From assembly GCA_947454665.1 (NCBI GenBank), contig CANGMU010000053.1, positions 1-11,815 of the forward strand: a stretch of DNA of 11,815 bases, given 5' to 3'. The stretch is from Pseudomonadota bacterium. Its GTDB lineage: Bacteria > Pseudomonadota > Gammaproteobacteria > Steroidobacterales > Steroidobacteraceae. Shown here in pieces: positions 1 to 7,698 of this stretch; position 1 is the first letter of the stretch; the number at the start of each line of letters is the position of its first letter. The position numbers and the translations under genes were made by a program. The notes beneath the pieces are model-generated. The model was not told the DNA's origin, made no database searches, and saw only the letters and a list, made by a program, of their open reading frames with translations.

Positions 1-564
1 GGCGGTGGCAACATCTTCCGTGGCGCGGGCCTCGCGCGTGCGGGCATGGACCGTGTCACCGGCGACCACATGGGCATGCTGGCGACGGTCATGAATTCGC
101 TCGCCCTGCAGGACGCCATCGAGTCCATCGGCTCCCAGTCCCGCGTGATGTCGGCGATCCGCATCAATGAGGTCTGCGAGGACTACATCCGCCGTCGCGC
201 GGTGCGCCATCTGGAGAAGGGGCGCGTGGTGATCTTCGCTGCTGGCACCGGTAATCCGTTCTTCACGACCGACACGGCGGCCAGCCTGCGGGCGATTGAA
301 GTTGGTGCGGACCTGCTGCTGAAGGCCACCAAGGTCAACGGCGTGTATTCGGCCGATCCGATGAAGGATCCGACCGCCACGCGGTATGAGAAGCTCGGTT
401 TCGATCAGGTGCTCAGGGAGCGCCTGGCCGTGATGGACGCCACGGCCATCGTGATGTGCCGCGACAACCGCCTGCCGCTGCGCGTGTTCAACCTGGGCAA
501 TCCGGGCGACCTGCCGCGCGTGGTGCGCGGCGAGGATGTTGGTACGCTGGTCTCCTGCGACTAG
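1..564 (+). CDS. pyrH: UMP kinase (uridylate kinase), 5' end outside window
   Basis: The frame is open from the first base, so the gene enters from the left. 187 codons plus a TAG stop are present, and about 50-55 N-terminal residues are missing compared with the roughly 240-residue family. PyrH phosphorylates UMP to UDP with ATP in the cytoplasm, at the head of pyrimidine nucleotide synthesis. It belongs to the amino acid kinase fold and normally forms a GTP-activated, UTP-inhibited hexamer. Visible family signatures are GGGNIFRGAGLARAG at the left edge, GDHMGMLATVMN, the GTGNPFFTTDTAA segment (UMP/phosphate site) and KATKVNGVYSADP (nucleotide-binding region), followed by a PLRVFNLGNPG C-terminal segment. 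An internal ATG at 46 opens the same frame but lies inside conserved sequence and is not the true start. frr follows after 24 bases, the usual neighbour. The truncation is due to the window edge; there is no sign of decay. Confidence 0.97.
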   Translation, partial: GGGNIFRGAGLARAGMDRVTGDHMGMLATVMNSLALQDAIESIGSQSRVMSAIRINEVCEDYIRRRAVRHLEKGRVVIFAAGTGNPFFTTDTAASLRAIEVGADLLLKATKVNGVYSADPMKDPTATRYEKLGFDQVLRERLAVMDATAIVMCRDNRLPLRVFNLGNPGDLPRVVRGEDVGTLVSCD

Positions 565-578
565 CCTTTCCGCAAGAC

Positions 579-583
579 GAGGA
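579..583 (+). promoter_or_regulatory. Ribosome binding site of frr
   Basis: GAGGA lies 5 bases before the ATG at 589, in the 24-base pyrH-frr gap. It is one of the clearer Shine-Dalgarno matches in the window and supports the chosen frr start. Confidence 0.7.
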
Positions 584-588
584 ATCCC

Positions 589-1146
589 ATGCTCGACGAT
601 TTCAAGAAGGACGCCACGGTTCGCATGCAGAAGTGCGTCCAGAGCTTCCAGGCCGACCTGCGCAAACTGCGCACCGGCCGGGCACACCCCAGCCTGATCG
701 AGAACCTGAAGGTCGAGTTCTACGGCAGCGATACGCCGCTGAGCCAGGTCGCGAACATCGCGATCGAGGACGCGCGCACGATCGTCGTCACGCCCTGGGA
801 CAAAACCATGGTCGGCGCGATCGAAAAGGCCGTCTACAAGTCGGACCTCGGCCTGACGCCGATGTCGGCCGGTGCGGTCATCCGCGTGCCGCTGCCGCCG
901 CTGACGGAAGAGCGCCGCCGCGACATCCTCAAGGTCGTCAGCAAGGACGCCGAGGCCGCCAAGGTGTCCGTTCGCAATGTGCGTCGCGACGTGCTGCAGG
1001 ACGTGAAGGAAGCACTCAAGGAAAAGCTCATCTCGCAGGATGACGAGCGCAAGGCGCAGGACGAGATCCAGAAGCTGACCGACAAGTTCGTCGCGGAGAT
1101 CGACCAGCACGTGTCCGTGAAGGAAAAAGAGATCATGCAGGTCTGA
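589..1146 (+). CDS. frr: Ribosome recycling factor
   Basis: At 185 residues this is exactly the length of E. coli RRF. With EF-G, RRF splits the post-termination ribosome so that its subunits can be reused; it acts in the cytoplasm and is essential in most bacteria. Domain I is the long three-helix bundle (about residues 1-30 and 105-185). Domain II is the small beta domain (about 31-104), beginning with the conserved LRTGRAHPSLIENL segment at 27-40. The C-terminal helix carries the family signature VSVRNVRRD at 126-134, with Arg132 at the position known to be critical in E. coli, then DDERKAQDEIQKLTD. The start is supported by GAGGA 5 bases upstream and by the matching N-terminus. It lies between pyrH (24-base gap) and uppS (5-base gap). 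No anomalies were seen. Confidence 0.98.
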   Translation: MLDDFKKDATVRMQKCVQSFQADLRKLRTGRAHPSLIENLKVEFYGSDTPLSQVANIAIEDARTIVVTPWDKTMVGAIEKAVYKSDLGLTPMSAGAVIRVPLPPLTEERRRDILKVVSKDAEAAKVSVRNVRRDVLQDVKEALKEKLISQDDERKAQDEIQKLTDKFVAEIDQHVSVKEKEIMQV

Positions 1147-1151
1147 CGCGG

Positions 1152-1874
1152 ATGCCTGTTCCGCGTCACGTCGCGATCATCATGGATGGCAACGGCCGCT
1201 GGGCGCAGGCTCGCGGCCAGCCTCGCACAGCCGGCCACAAGGCCGGCGTGAAACCCGTGCGCAGCTGCATTGAATCCTGCATTCGTGCAGGGGTCGGGGC
1301 GCTCACGCTGTTCGCCTTCTCGAGCGAGAACTGGGCTCGGCCCGGTGACGAGGTCAGCAGCCTGATGGGGCTCTTCGTCGAGGCGCTCGACGCGGAGGTC
1401 GACGACCTGCACGCCAACGGCGTACGTCTGCGGATCATTGGAGATCGCAGCGCGCTGTCCGTCCGCCTGCAATCCCGTATCGCCGCCGTCGAGGCGCGCA
1501 CCGCGGCCAATACCGGTCTGCAGCTGCAGATCGCTGTGAGCTACGGCGGACGCTGGGACATCCTGCAGGCGACCCGCCAACTGGCTGCGCGCTGTGCCAG
1601 CGGTGCATTGCGTCCGGCTGACATCGACGAAGGCGCGTTCGCGGGCGCCCTGGCGCTCGGGGACGTGCCGGATCCGGACCTCTTCATCCGCACAGGCGGT
1701 GAAAAGCGGATCAGCAATTTCCTGCTGTGGAACCTTGCCTATACCGAACTCTATTTCACCGACGTACTCTGGCCGGATTTCGACGCGGAAGGCTTTGGCG
1801 CGGCACTGGATTACTTCGCCTCGCGCAGCCGTCGCTTCGGCCAGACCGCCGAACAGCGCAAGGGGTCGGCATGA
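1152..1874 (+). CDS. uppS: Isoprenyl transferase: (2Z,6E)-undecaprenyl diphosphate synthase
   Basis: 240 residues, a cis-prenyltransferase. It condenses isopentenyl diphosphate units onto farnesyl diphosphate to give the C55 undecaprenyl diphosphate used as carrier for peptidoglycan and O-antigen. The enzyme acts at the cytoplasmic face of the membrane. Motifs in order are HVAIIMDGNGRWA (residues 6-18, with Asp12 as the catalytic/Mg-binding Asp), TLFAFSSENWARP (52-64), and DPDLFIRTGGEKRISNFLLW (174-193). The last holds the diphosphate-binding arginines (Arg180, Arg186) and is followed by Glu199 in AYTELYFTD. The start is the first ATG after the frr stop, with 5 bases between them. The Shine-Dalgarno is weak (a CAGG about 10 bases upstream, or GCGG directly adjacent), so coupling to frr is likely. 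The stop overlaps the cdsA start in ATGA. Ring-forming or short-chain relatives share these motifs, but the neighbourhood and the length favour UppS. Confidence 0.97.
   Translation: MPVPRHVAIIMDGNGRWAQARGQPRTAGHKAGVKPVRSCIESCIRAGVGALTLFAFSSENWARPGDEVSSLMGLFVEALDAEVDDLHANGVRLRIIGDRSALSVRLQSRIAAVEARTAANTGLQLQIAVSYGGRWDILQATRQLAARCASGALRPADIDEGAFAGALALGDVPDPDLFIRTGGEKRISNFLLWNLAYTELYFTDVLWPDFDAEGFGAALDYFASRSRRFGQTAEQRKGSA
1860..1865 (+). promoter_or_regulatory. Ribosome binding site of cdsA inside uppS
   Basis: AAGGGG lies in the last codons of uppS, 5 bases before the ATG at 1871. It fixes the cdsA start at the ATGA overlap and argues against the longer in-frame reading that opens at 1727 within uppS. 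Confidence 0.7.
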
Positions 1875-2674
1875 GCAGCACTACCGGCATCCGCATCGTG
1901 AGCGCCCTGGTGCTTGTCGCAGGCTTGTCTGGCGTGCTGTTCCTCGCGCCGTCGTCCTGGACGGTCGCTCTCCTCGTCCTGCTGTTGCTGGGCGGTGCCT
2001 GGGAATGGTCTGGATTCCTGCAGGTCGGGTCGGTGCTGACGCGCCTGCTGTATGTGGCGCTGACGGGGCTGTGGTTCATCGCCGCCTCGGCGCTGGCCTT
2101 CCGTTTCGGAAGGCTCGATCTGTTGCTGGGGATCGCCGCCTTGTGGTGGCTCTGGGCCTTGGCCTGGGTCGTGCGTGCGCCGGCGCAGAGCGGCCGCTGG
2201 GCCGCAGCGATCTCCGGCTGGTTCGTGCTCGTGCCGGCATGCGTTTCGCTGCTGTGGATCTGGACGGATCCCGCCTACGGGCTGGTCTGGCTGCTTTATG
2301 TGCTGCTGCTGGTCTGGGCGGCTGATACCGGGGCCTATTTCGCCGGTCGGGCCTTGGGCCGTCACAAGCTCGCCCCCCGCGTCTCGCCCGGCAAGACCTG
2401 GGAAGGGGCAGCAGGTGGGCTGCTGCTCGTCGCCGTGCTGGCTTTCTTCGCGGCACCCGGCCTGGGCGCGCAGCGGCCGGTGTTGCTGGCGGTGTCGCTC
2501 GTCGTGGCCTGCTTCTCGATTGTCGGTGACCTCACCGAAAGCCTGTTCAAGCGCCACGCAGGGCTCAAGGACAGCGGTCGCCTGATCCCGGGCCATGGCG
2601 GGGTGCTGGATCGCGTGGACAGCATCATGGCGGCGGCGCCGCTGCTGCTGCTGGCGACGCGGTGCCTGCCATGA
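1871..2674 (+). CDS. cdsA: Phosphatidate cytidylyltransferase (CDP-diglyceride synthase)
   Basis: 267 residues, an integral inner-membrane enzyme. It makes CDP-diacylglycerol from phosphatidic acid and CTP, the branch point to phosphatidylethanolamine, phosphatidylglycerol and cardiolipin. Hydrophobic helices run through most of the protein (for example about residues 8-26, 31-50, 57-78, 83-101, 113-131, 137-156, 181-199 and 204-219). The cytosolic-face motif VSPGKTWEG is at 171-179. The CDS family signature spans 224-250, with its key parts SLFKRHAGLKD and GHGGVLDRVD (Lys227, Arg228, Asp234, His242, Asp248 and Asp250). The frame is open upstream to an ATG at 1727, but that extension lies inside uppS. 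The ATG at 1871, with AAGGGG upstream and an ATGA overlap with uppS, gives the natural length (E. coli about 285). The stop overlaps the dxr start by 4 bases. Confidence 0.97.
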   Translation: MSSTTGIRIVSALVLVAGLSGVLFLAPSSWTVALLVLLLLGGAWEWSGFLQVGSVLTRLLYVALTGLWFIAASALAFRFGRLDLLLGIAALWWLWALAWVVRAPAQSGRWAAAISGWFVLVPACVSLLWIWTDPAYGLVWLLYVLLLVWAADTGAYFAGRALGRHKLAPRVSPGKTWEGAAGGLLLVAVLAFFAAPGLGAQRPVLLAVSLVVACFSIVGDLTESLFKRHAGLKDSGRLIPGHGGVLDRVDSIMAAAPLLLLATRCLP

Positions 2675-3870
2675 CGCTGGGCGTCGCGGTTCTCGGCGCC
2701 ACGGGTAGCATCGGAGACAGCACGCTCGACGTGCTCTCGCGGCACCCCGATGAGTTCCGCGTCGTGGCGCTGGCCGCAGGCCGCAATCTGGCAAAGATGC
2801 GCGAACTGTGCCTGCGGTTCCGCCCGGACTATGCCGCGCTGGCCGACCGCGAAGCGGCCAGCCGCCTGCGGGCGGAACTGGCGGGGGAGGGGCTGGCGAC
2901 GCAGGTTCTCGATGGCCCCGAAGCGCTCGAAACGCTGGCCACGCTGCCGGAGGTGGGGGCGGTCATGGCGGCCGTGGTGGGTGCTGCGGGCTTGCCTTCG
3001 ACCCTGGCCGCGGCCAGGGCCGGCAAGCGCCTGCTGCTGGCCAACAAGGAATCGCTGGTCATGGCGGCGCCGCTCGTCCTGGGTGCGGTGCAGCAGGGCG
3101 GCGCGACCCTTATCCCCATCGACAGCGAACACAATGCGATTTTCCAGTGCCTGCCGCCCGACGCGGTGATCGGGCAGGCGCCACGCAGCATCCGCCGGCT
3201 GCTCCTGACGGCCTCCGGCGGCCCCTTCCGCGACTTTCAGGGGGACCTGTCCCAGGTCACGCCCGAGCAGGCCTGTGCCCACCCGAACTGGGTCATGGGC
3301 CGCAAGATTTCGGTGGATTCGGCCACCCTGATGAACAAGGGCCTCGAGCTGATCGAAGCCTGCGCCCTGTTCGGACTGCCGCCCGACAAGATCGACATCC
3401 TCGTCCATCCGCAGAGCATCGTGCACTCGATGGTCGAATACCTCGACGGTTCGGTGCTGGCACAGCTCGGTTCGCCCGACATGCGGACGCCGATCGCCCA
3501 GGCGCTGGCTTGGCCTCGCCGGATCGAGGCCGGTGTACAATCCCTCGACTTCGTGCGGCTCGGTGCGCTGGATTTCCGGCCGCCCGACCTGGTCCGGTTC
3601 CCCTGTCTGCCGCTGGCGATTGCCGCGGCACGGGCAGGGGGCACGGTGCCGGCGGTGCTGAATGCGGCCAATGAAGTCGCCGTACAGGCCTTCCTCGACA
3701 GGCGTTTGAACTTTCTGGACATCGCGGCAGTCATTGAAACAGTCATGAGCACGGTCGACGCCGGTAGTGCGACGGATCTCGCCGCGGTGCTGGGCGCGGA
3801 TGCGCTCGCGCGCGATGCGGCCGCGCGTGCTGTCTCTGCCTGTGCCGCACATCGCGGACCGGGTACCTGA
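2671..3870 (+). CDS. dxr: 1-deoxy-D-xylulose 5-phosphate reductoisomerase
   Basis: 399 residues from the ATG at 2671. Dxr rearranges and reduces DXP to 2-C-methyl-D-erythritol 4-phosphate with NADPH and a divalent metal. It is the committed MEP-pathway step and the target of fosmidomycin. The N-terminal Rossmann domain has VLGATGSIGDSTLDVL at 7-22 (NADPH site). LLLANKESLV is at 121-130. The metal ligands are Asp151 and Glu153 in PIDSEHNAIFQ, and Glu226 in MNKGLELIEA. The flexible substrate loop with His204 is HPNWVMGRKISVDSAT, and GSPDMRTPIA plus LNAANEVAVQAFL lie in the C-terminal half. A GTG at 2662 would add three residues, but the ATG in the ATGA overlap with cdsA fits the family N-terminus better. 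No clear Shine-Dalgarno is visible, so translation probably depends on coupling to cdsA. The stop shares one base with the rseP start. Confidence 0.98.
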   Translation: MTLGVAVLGATGSIGDSTLDVLSRHPDEFRVVALAAGRNLAKMRELCLRFRPDYAALADREAASRLRAELAGEGLATQVLDGPEALETLATLPEVGAVMAAVVGAAGLPSTLAAARAGKRLLLANKESLVMAAPLVLGAVQQGGATLIPIDSEHNAIFQCLPPDAVIGQAPRSIRRLLLTASGGPFRDFQGDLSQVTPEQACAHPNWVMGRKISVDSATLMNKGLELIEACALFGLPPDKIDILVHPQSIVHSMVEYLDGSVLAQLGSPDMRTPIAQALAWPRRIEAGVQSLDFVRLGALDFRPPDLVRFPCLPLAIAAARAGGTVPAVLNAANEVAVQAFLDRRLNFLDIAAVIETVMSTVDAGSATDLAAVLGADALARDAAARAVSACAAHRGPGT

Positions 3871-5249
3871 TGAGCCTGTCCTGGCAACACTTGCTTGCGT
3901 TCCTGGTTGCCATCGGCGTGTTGGTGACCGTGCACGAATTCGGTCATTTCTGGGTGGCGCGACGCCTCGGCTTCAAGGTGCTGCGTTTCTCGATCGGGTT
4001 CGGCAAGCCGCTGCTGCGCTGGACCGGGCGCGATGCCGACAAGACCGAATACGTTATCGCCGCGCTGCCGCTGGGTGGCTATGTCCGCATGCTCGATGAG
4101 CGCGAAGCCGCCGTCGATCCTGCCGAGCTTGATCGGGCCTTCACACGGCGGCCGCATTGGCAGCGCATCCTGGTGCTGCTGGCCGGTCCTGCCGCGAACA
4201 TCATTTTCGCGATCCTTCTGCTGGCCGGGATGACCTGGACCAATGGCATCACCGAAGTCCGTCCGGTCGTCGGTGACGTCGTGGCCGGTTCTCCGGCGGC
4301 CCGCGCTGGCCTGGTGTCCGGCCAAACGATCACGGCGCTCGAGGGCAAGCCGGTGGTGGGGCAGCGCGAGGTCATGCTGGGCCTGATCGATGCCATGACC
4401 GACACAGGCCGTATCGCGCTCACGGTGAAGGATGCCGACGGCGCCGGACGGGGCGTGGTGCTCGACGTCCCGGATCCGGCCGAGCGCCATCGTCTGTCTG
4501 AACCGGAGGCGCTCTTCAAGGGCCTCGGTTTCGGCTTCTGGCAGCCGCCCCTGCCGGCCGTGCTGGGTGCGGTGGAGGCGGGCGGTCCGGCGGCCCGCGC
4601 CGGCCTCAAGTCCGGCGACGAAATCCTCGCCGTGAACGGCGAACCGGTCTCCGGCTTCCTGGCGCTGCGGGCGCGCATCGAATCGCATGGTGGCGAAGAG
4701 GTCGTGCTGGCCTACCGCCGCGCCGGCGTGGAAGCCAGCGTGCGCGTCGCCGTGGCCCGCGAGGAAGCGGCCGGCCGCAGCGTCGGACGCATCCACGTCG
4801 GCCCCGGCGGCCGCCTGAAATACCCGGATGCGATGCTGCTCCACGTCGCGCCGGGGCCGTTGCAGTCGCTCTGGCTCGGTACGGTTGATGCCTGGGACAT
4901 GACAGCGCTCCAGGCGCGGATGTTCTGGCGGATGGTCGTCGGACAGGTGTCCCTCAAGAATCTCAGTGGCCCGCTGACCATCGCGGAATTCGCGGGTGAT
5001 TCAGCGGCCGCAGGGCCGGGGGCCTTCGTGGGTTTCCTCGTTCTCATCAGCCTGAGCCTCGGGTTCCTGAACCTGCTGCCCATCCCCGTGCTCGACGGCG
5101 GGCAGGTGGTCTGGCAGCTGGTGGAATGGATCCGCGGCGGTCCGCTCCCGGAGCGGGTCCAGGCATTCGGGCAGCAGGCGGGTATCGCGCTGCTTGTACT
5201 TCTCATGGGCGTCGCGTTGTTCAACGACATCGCGCGGCAATTTGGCTGA
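3870..5249 (+). CDS. rseP: Site-2-type intramembrane zinc metalloprotease RseP
   Basis: 459 residues (E. coli about 450). RseP sits in the inner membrane and makes the second cut in the anti-sigma factor RseA after DegS, releasing sigma-E during outer-membrane stress. It also clears remnant signal peptides. TM1 carries the zinc motif HEFGH at 22-26 (His22, Glu23, His26). The GFG-containing membrane-associated segment is at 40-47, and LPLGGYVRMLDE is at 66-77. TM2 is about 99-120. Two tandem PDZ domains follow, about 128-205 (SPAARAGLVSGQ) and 228-300 (GPAARAGLKSGDE). The third metal ligand, Asp409, is in NLLPIPVLDGG (401-411) near TM3, and the last TM is about 436-452. The start uses a TGATG overlap with dxr and the Shine-Dalgarno is weak. 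The gene next to it, bamA, encodes the machine whose failure triggers this pathway. Confidence 0.97.
   Translation: MSLSWQHLLAFLVAIGVLVTVHEFGHFWVARRLGFKVLRFSIGFGKPLLRWTGRDADKTEYVIAALPLGGYVRMLDEREAAVDPAELDRAFTRRPHWQRILVLLAGPAANIIFAILLLAGMTWTNGITEVRPVVGDVVAGSPAARAGLVSGQTITALEGKPVVGQREVMLGLIDAMTDTGRIALTVKDADGAGRGVVLDVPDPAERHRLSEPEALFKGLGFGFWQPPLPAVLGAVEAGGPAARAGLKSGDEILAVNGEPVSGFLALRARIESHGGEEVVLAYRRAGVEASVRVAVAREEAAGRSVGRIHVGPGGRLKYPDAMLLHVAPGPLQSLWLGTVDAWDMTALQARMFWRMVVGQVSLKNLSGPLTIAEFAGDSAAAGPGAFVGFLVLISLSLGFLNLLPIPVLDGGQVVWQLVEWIRGGPLPERVQAFGQQAGIALLVLLMGVALFNDIARQFG
5196..5225 (+). promoter_or_regulatory. Possible sigma-E-like promoter before bamA (weak)
   Basis: Inside the 3' end of rseP, GTACTT (5196-5201) resembles the sigma-E -35 core AACTT. 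It is followed 19 bases later by TCAAC (5221-5225), which resembles the -10 TCnAA. The position, about 50 bases before the bamA start, mirrors where sigma-E control of bamA is known in E. coli. The match is imperfect at both boxes and the spacer is long, so this is a candidate by analogy only. Confidence 0.2.
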
Positions 5250-5264
5250 CGCCCTCATCACTCC

Positions 5265-5270
5265 AGGCGG
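5265..5270 (+). promoter_or_regulatory. Ribosome binding site of bamA
   Basis: AGGCGG in the 28-base rseP-bamA gap lies 7 bases before the ATG at 5278. That ATG places a signal peptide at the N-terminus. The alternative in-frame ATG at 5194 lies within rseP and would bury the signal peptide behind 28 extra residues. Confidence 0.6.
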
Positions 5271-5277
5271 TCATGTA

Positions 5278-7698
5278 ATGAAGTCCGGCGCGATCCTCGC
5301 ATCGCTGGTGTTGTGTGCGTACCTGCCCTGCGCGAAATCGCAGGTCTCGCAGGGCGACGAGTCCCGGTTCACCGTCGGTGACATCCGTCTTGAAGGCTTG
5401 CAGCGCGTGTCCGAGGGCACGGTCTACAACTACCTGCCGATCAACATCGGCGATGACCTGTCGCCGCAGCGGTTGCGCGAGGCGCTGAAGGCCCTGTACG
5501 GCACTGGCTTTTTCCGCGACATCGAGATGCGCCGCGATGGCAGCACGCTCGTGATTGCCATCCGCGAACGCCCGTCGATCGAGAGTTTCGAGCTCAAGGG
5601 CAACAAGGACATCAAGACCGAGGACCTTTCCAAGTCACTGCGCAACGTGGGCCTGGCCACGGGCAAGACCTTCGATCGGTCGGTGCTCGAGGATGTGAAG
5701 GGCTATCTCACCGACCAGTACTACAGCCGCGGCAAGTACGGCGTCCGTATCACCACGACGGTCGAGGATCAGCCCGACAACCGCGTGCGCGTGAAGATCG
5801 ACATCAAGGAAGGCGCGCGTGCCCGCATCCGCCAGATCGCGGTGGTCGGCAACACGAAGTACAAGGAAAAGGACATCCTCGAGACGCTGGAGCTCAAGAC
5901 GCCTCGCTGGAACTCCTGGTACAAGCAGAACGACCGCTATTCGCGCGAGTCGCTGCAGGGTGACCTCGAGAAGCTCAAATCCTGGTACCAGGATCGCGGC
6001 TACGCGAACTTCCAGATGGAGTCTGCTCAGGTACAGATCTCGCCCGACAAGGACGACATGTTCATCTCGCTGAACATATCGGAAGGCGAGATCTACAAGG
6101 TGTCCGAGGCGAAGCTTGCCGGCAACACGATCATCCCCGAAGAGGAGATGAAAGCGTTCCTGCTGGTGCGCCCGGGGCAGGTCTATTCCCAGCGCCTGAT
6201 CGCCGCCACGCAGGAGCTGATCCAGAACCGCCTCGGCGAGGAAGGCTTCGCCTTCGCGAAGGTCGATCCGGTGCCCAAGCTCGATGACGACAAGAAGGAA
6301 GTCTCGATGACTTTCCTGGTCGATCCGGGCAAGCGCACCTACGTGCGCCACATCGAGTTCGCCGGCGTCACGCGCACGAACGATATCGTCCTGCGCCGCG
6401 AGATGCGCCAGCTGGAGGGCAGTTGGCTGTCCAACCTTTCCCTGGAACGCTCCAAGCAGCGCATCCAGCAGCTGCCTTACATCGAGAAGGTGGAGTTCGA
6501 GAAGAACAAGGTCGATGGCTCCGACGACCTCGTCGACGTGAAGTACACGGTCAAGGAAGGCCCGAGCGCGCAGCTCTCGGGCGGCATCGGTTATTCCGCG
6601 TCCTACGGCTTCACGCTGCAGGGTAGCTATGCGGACAGCAACTTCTTCGGCACCGGCAAGCGCATCGCCGTCGAGCTCAATGCGGGTGCGTACAGCAAGG
6701 TGTACAGCTACTCGCACACCAACCCATATCTCAGCATCGACAACCTGTCGCGCACGTTCAGCCTGCGCTACAGCGACGTCACGCAGTTCGTGTCCGCGTC
6801 GTCCGACTTCTCGTCCAAGACCATCGCGACGGGTCTCGAATTCGGTTATCCCATCACCGAATTCCAGGGGCTGCGCTTCGGCCTCTCCCTGCAGCGAGCC
6901 CAGTTGCTGACCACGTCCTCGGGCAGCGCCCTGCAGGCACGCGAATGGGTTCAGCAGAACGGCAAGCCTTACGCGCGCAGCGCCGTCGACAACTCGGGCA
7001 ATATCTTCGAGTTCTTCGGCAGCAGCTACAACACGCTCGAGGCCACCGCCGGCTGGTACATCAACAGCCTGAACCGCGGCCTGTTCCCGGATCGTGGCTA
7101 CCGCCAGTCCCTCTCGTTCTCGACGACGGTGCCGGGCAGCAGCGTGGAGTATTGGGTCGCCAACTACGACTTCGTGAAGTACATCCCGATCTGGCGCCGC
7201 TGGACCGGTTCAGTGTCTTTCAAGGGCGCCTATGGCGACAGCTTCGGCAGCACGACGGGCCTGCCGCCTTATCGGCAGTTCTACGGCGGTGGTCCGGATT
7301 CGGTCCGTGGATTCCGCGAGAGCCGTCTGGGCCCGAAGGACAACTTCGGCAATCCCTATGGCGGCAACATGCTCGTCGTCGGTCGCGCCGAGATCATCCT
7401 GCCGATGCCTGCCAAGTGGCAGACCAGCGCCCGTGTCAGCCTGTTCTACGACATTGGCAACGTGTTCTCGACCAATAGCAACACAAGGTTCTTCGGGCGC
7501 GACGGAGTCACGCCTGTAACCTACGACTTCAAACCTGCTAATCTGCGGCGGTCGACGGGCCTGGCCGTTCAATGGCTTGCCCCGCTCGGCCTCTTCCGTT
7601 TCAGCTATGGCATCCCGCTCAATGCGTCGGCGGGTACGAACGTGCTGTATCCGGACGAGAAGGAACAGTTCCAGTTTTCGGTCGGTCAGGCGTTCTGA
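5278..7698 (+). CDS. bamA: Outer membrane protein assembly factor BamA
   Basis: 806 residues (E. coli 810). BamA is the core of the BAM complex, which folds beta-barrel proteins into the outer membrane. The N-terminus is a signal peptide (Lys2, hydrophobic stretch about 5-18, probable cleavage near residues 19-25). Five POTRA domains follow, at about 31-99, 100-179, 182-271, 272-351 and 354-428. Their landmarks include DIRLEGLQRV, LYGTGFFRDIE, SRGKYGVRI, YQDRGYANF and VLRREMRQLEG. The Omp85-family barrel runs from about 432 to 806. It has the loop-6 VRGF motif at 676-679 (Arg677) and ends in FQFSVGQAF with a terminal Phe, the usual outer-membrane insertion signal. The loop-6 region is shorter than in E. 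coli, lacking its long cysteine-bearing insertion. The start was chosen by AGGCGG and the signal peptide. rseP is upstream and skp downstream, the standard arrangement. BamB-E are not encoded here. Confidence 0.98.
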   Translation: MKSGAILASLVLCAYLPCAKSQVSQGDESRFTVGDIRLEGLQRVSEGTVYNYLPINIGDDLSPQRLREALKALYGTGFFRDIEMRRDGSTLVIAIRERPSIESFELKGNKDIKTEDLSKSLRNVGLATGKTFDRSVLEDVKGYLTDQYYSRGKYGVRITTTVEDQPDNRVRVKIDIKEGARARIRQIAVVGNTKYKEKDILETLELKTPRWNSWYKQNDRYSRESLQGDLEKLKSWYQDRGYANFQMESAQVQISPDKDDMFISLNISEGEIYKVSEAKLAGNTIIPEEEMKAFLLVRPGQVYSQRLIAATQELIQNRLGEEGFAFAKVDPVPKLDDDKKEVSMTFLVDPGKRTYVRHIEFAGVTRTNDIVLRREMRQLEGSWLSNLSLERSKQRIQQLPYIEKVEFEKNKVDGSDDLVDVKYTVKEGPSAQLSGGIGYSASYGFTLQGSYADSNFFGTGKRIAVELNAGAYSKVYSYSHTNPYLSIDNLSRTFSLRYSDVTQFVSASSDFSSKTIATGLEFGYPITEFQGLRFGLSLQRAQLLTTSSGSALQAREWVQQNGKPYARSAVDNSGNIFEFFGSSYNTLEATAGWYINSLNRGLFPDRGYRQSLSFSTTVPGSSVEYWVANYDFVKYIPIWRRWTGSVSFKGAYGDSFGSTTGLPPYRQFYGGGPDSVRGFRESRLGPKDNFGNPYGGNMLVVGRAEIILPMPAKWQTSARVSLFYDIGNVFSTNSNTRFFGRDGVTPVTYDFKPANLRRSTGLAVQWLAPLGLFRFSYGIPLNASAGTNVLYPDEKEQFQFSVGQAF

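Noticed and set aside
1746..1772. GAACTC followed 16 bases later by TCTGG, a sigma-E-like pair before cdsA
   Set aside because: The -10 half matches only TC, and the bases encode the conserved YTELYFTDVLWP segment of UppS, which explains them.
3510..3541. TTGGCC and TACAAT as a sigma-70-like promoter in dxr
   Set aside because: TACAAT is a fair -10, but the nearest -35-like element is 20 bases away and poor, and no gene start lies just downstream.
2808..3674. Same-strand open frame of 288 codons inside dxr
   Set aside because: It is a +1/+2 frame shadow, Gly/Ala/Arg/Pro-rich, fully inside the dxr reading frame whose motifs are intact.
2362..3852. Long antisense open frame (about 496 codons) opposite cdsA and dxr
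   Set aside because: It is Arg/Gln/His-rich, low-complexity protein with no recognisable family, lying opposite genes with clear motifs. Such frames are expected in GC-rich DNA with biased third codon positions.
3237..4844. Long antisense open frame (about 535 codons) opposite dxr and rseP
   Set aside because: The composition is the same shadow type, with no plausible start context, and it lies fully opposite conserved sense genes.
5069..5096. GAACCT plus TCGAC as a sigma-E-like pair in rseP
   Set aside because: Both elements are imperfect and are explained by the conserved NLLPIPVLDGG coding motif.
5274..5279. TGTAAT as a -10 box at the bamA start
   Set aside because: It overlaps the start codon, so transcription would begin inside the gene. 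It has no -35 partner.
6006..6031. GAACTT inside bamA with TCAGG downstream
   Set aside because: Far from any gene start. The AACTTC string recurs in this gene as ordinary Asn-Phe codons.
5635..6717. Antisense open frame (about 360 codons) opposite bamA
   Set aside because: Its hydrophobic/charged pattern mirrors the BamA codons. It has no family signature and no ribosome binding site of note.
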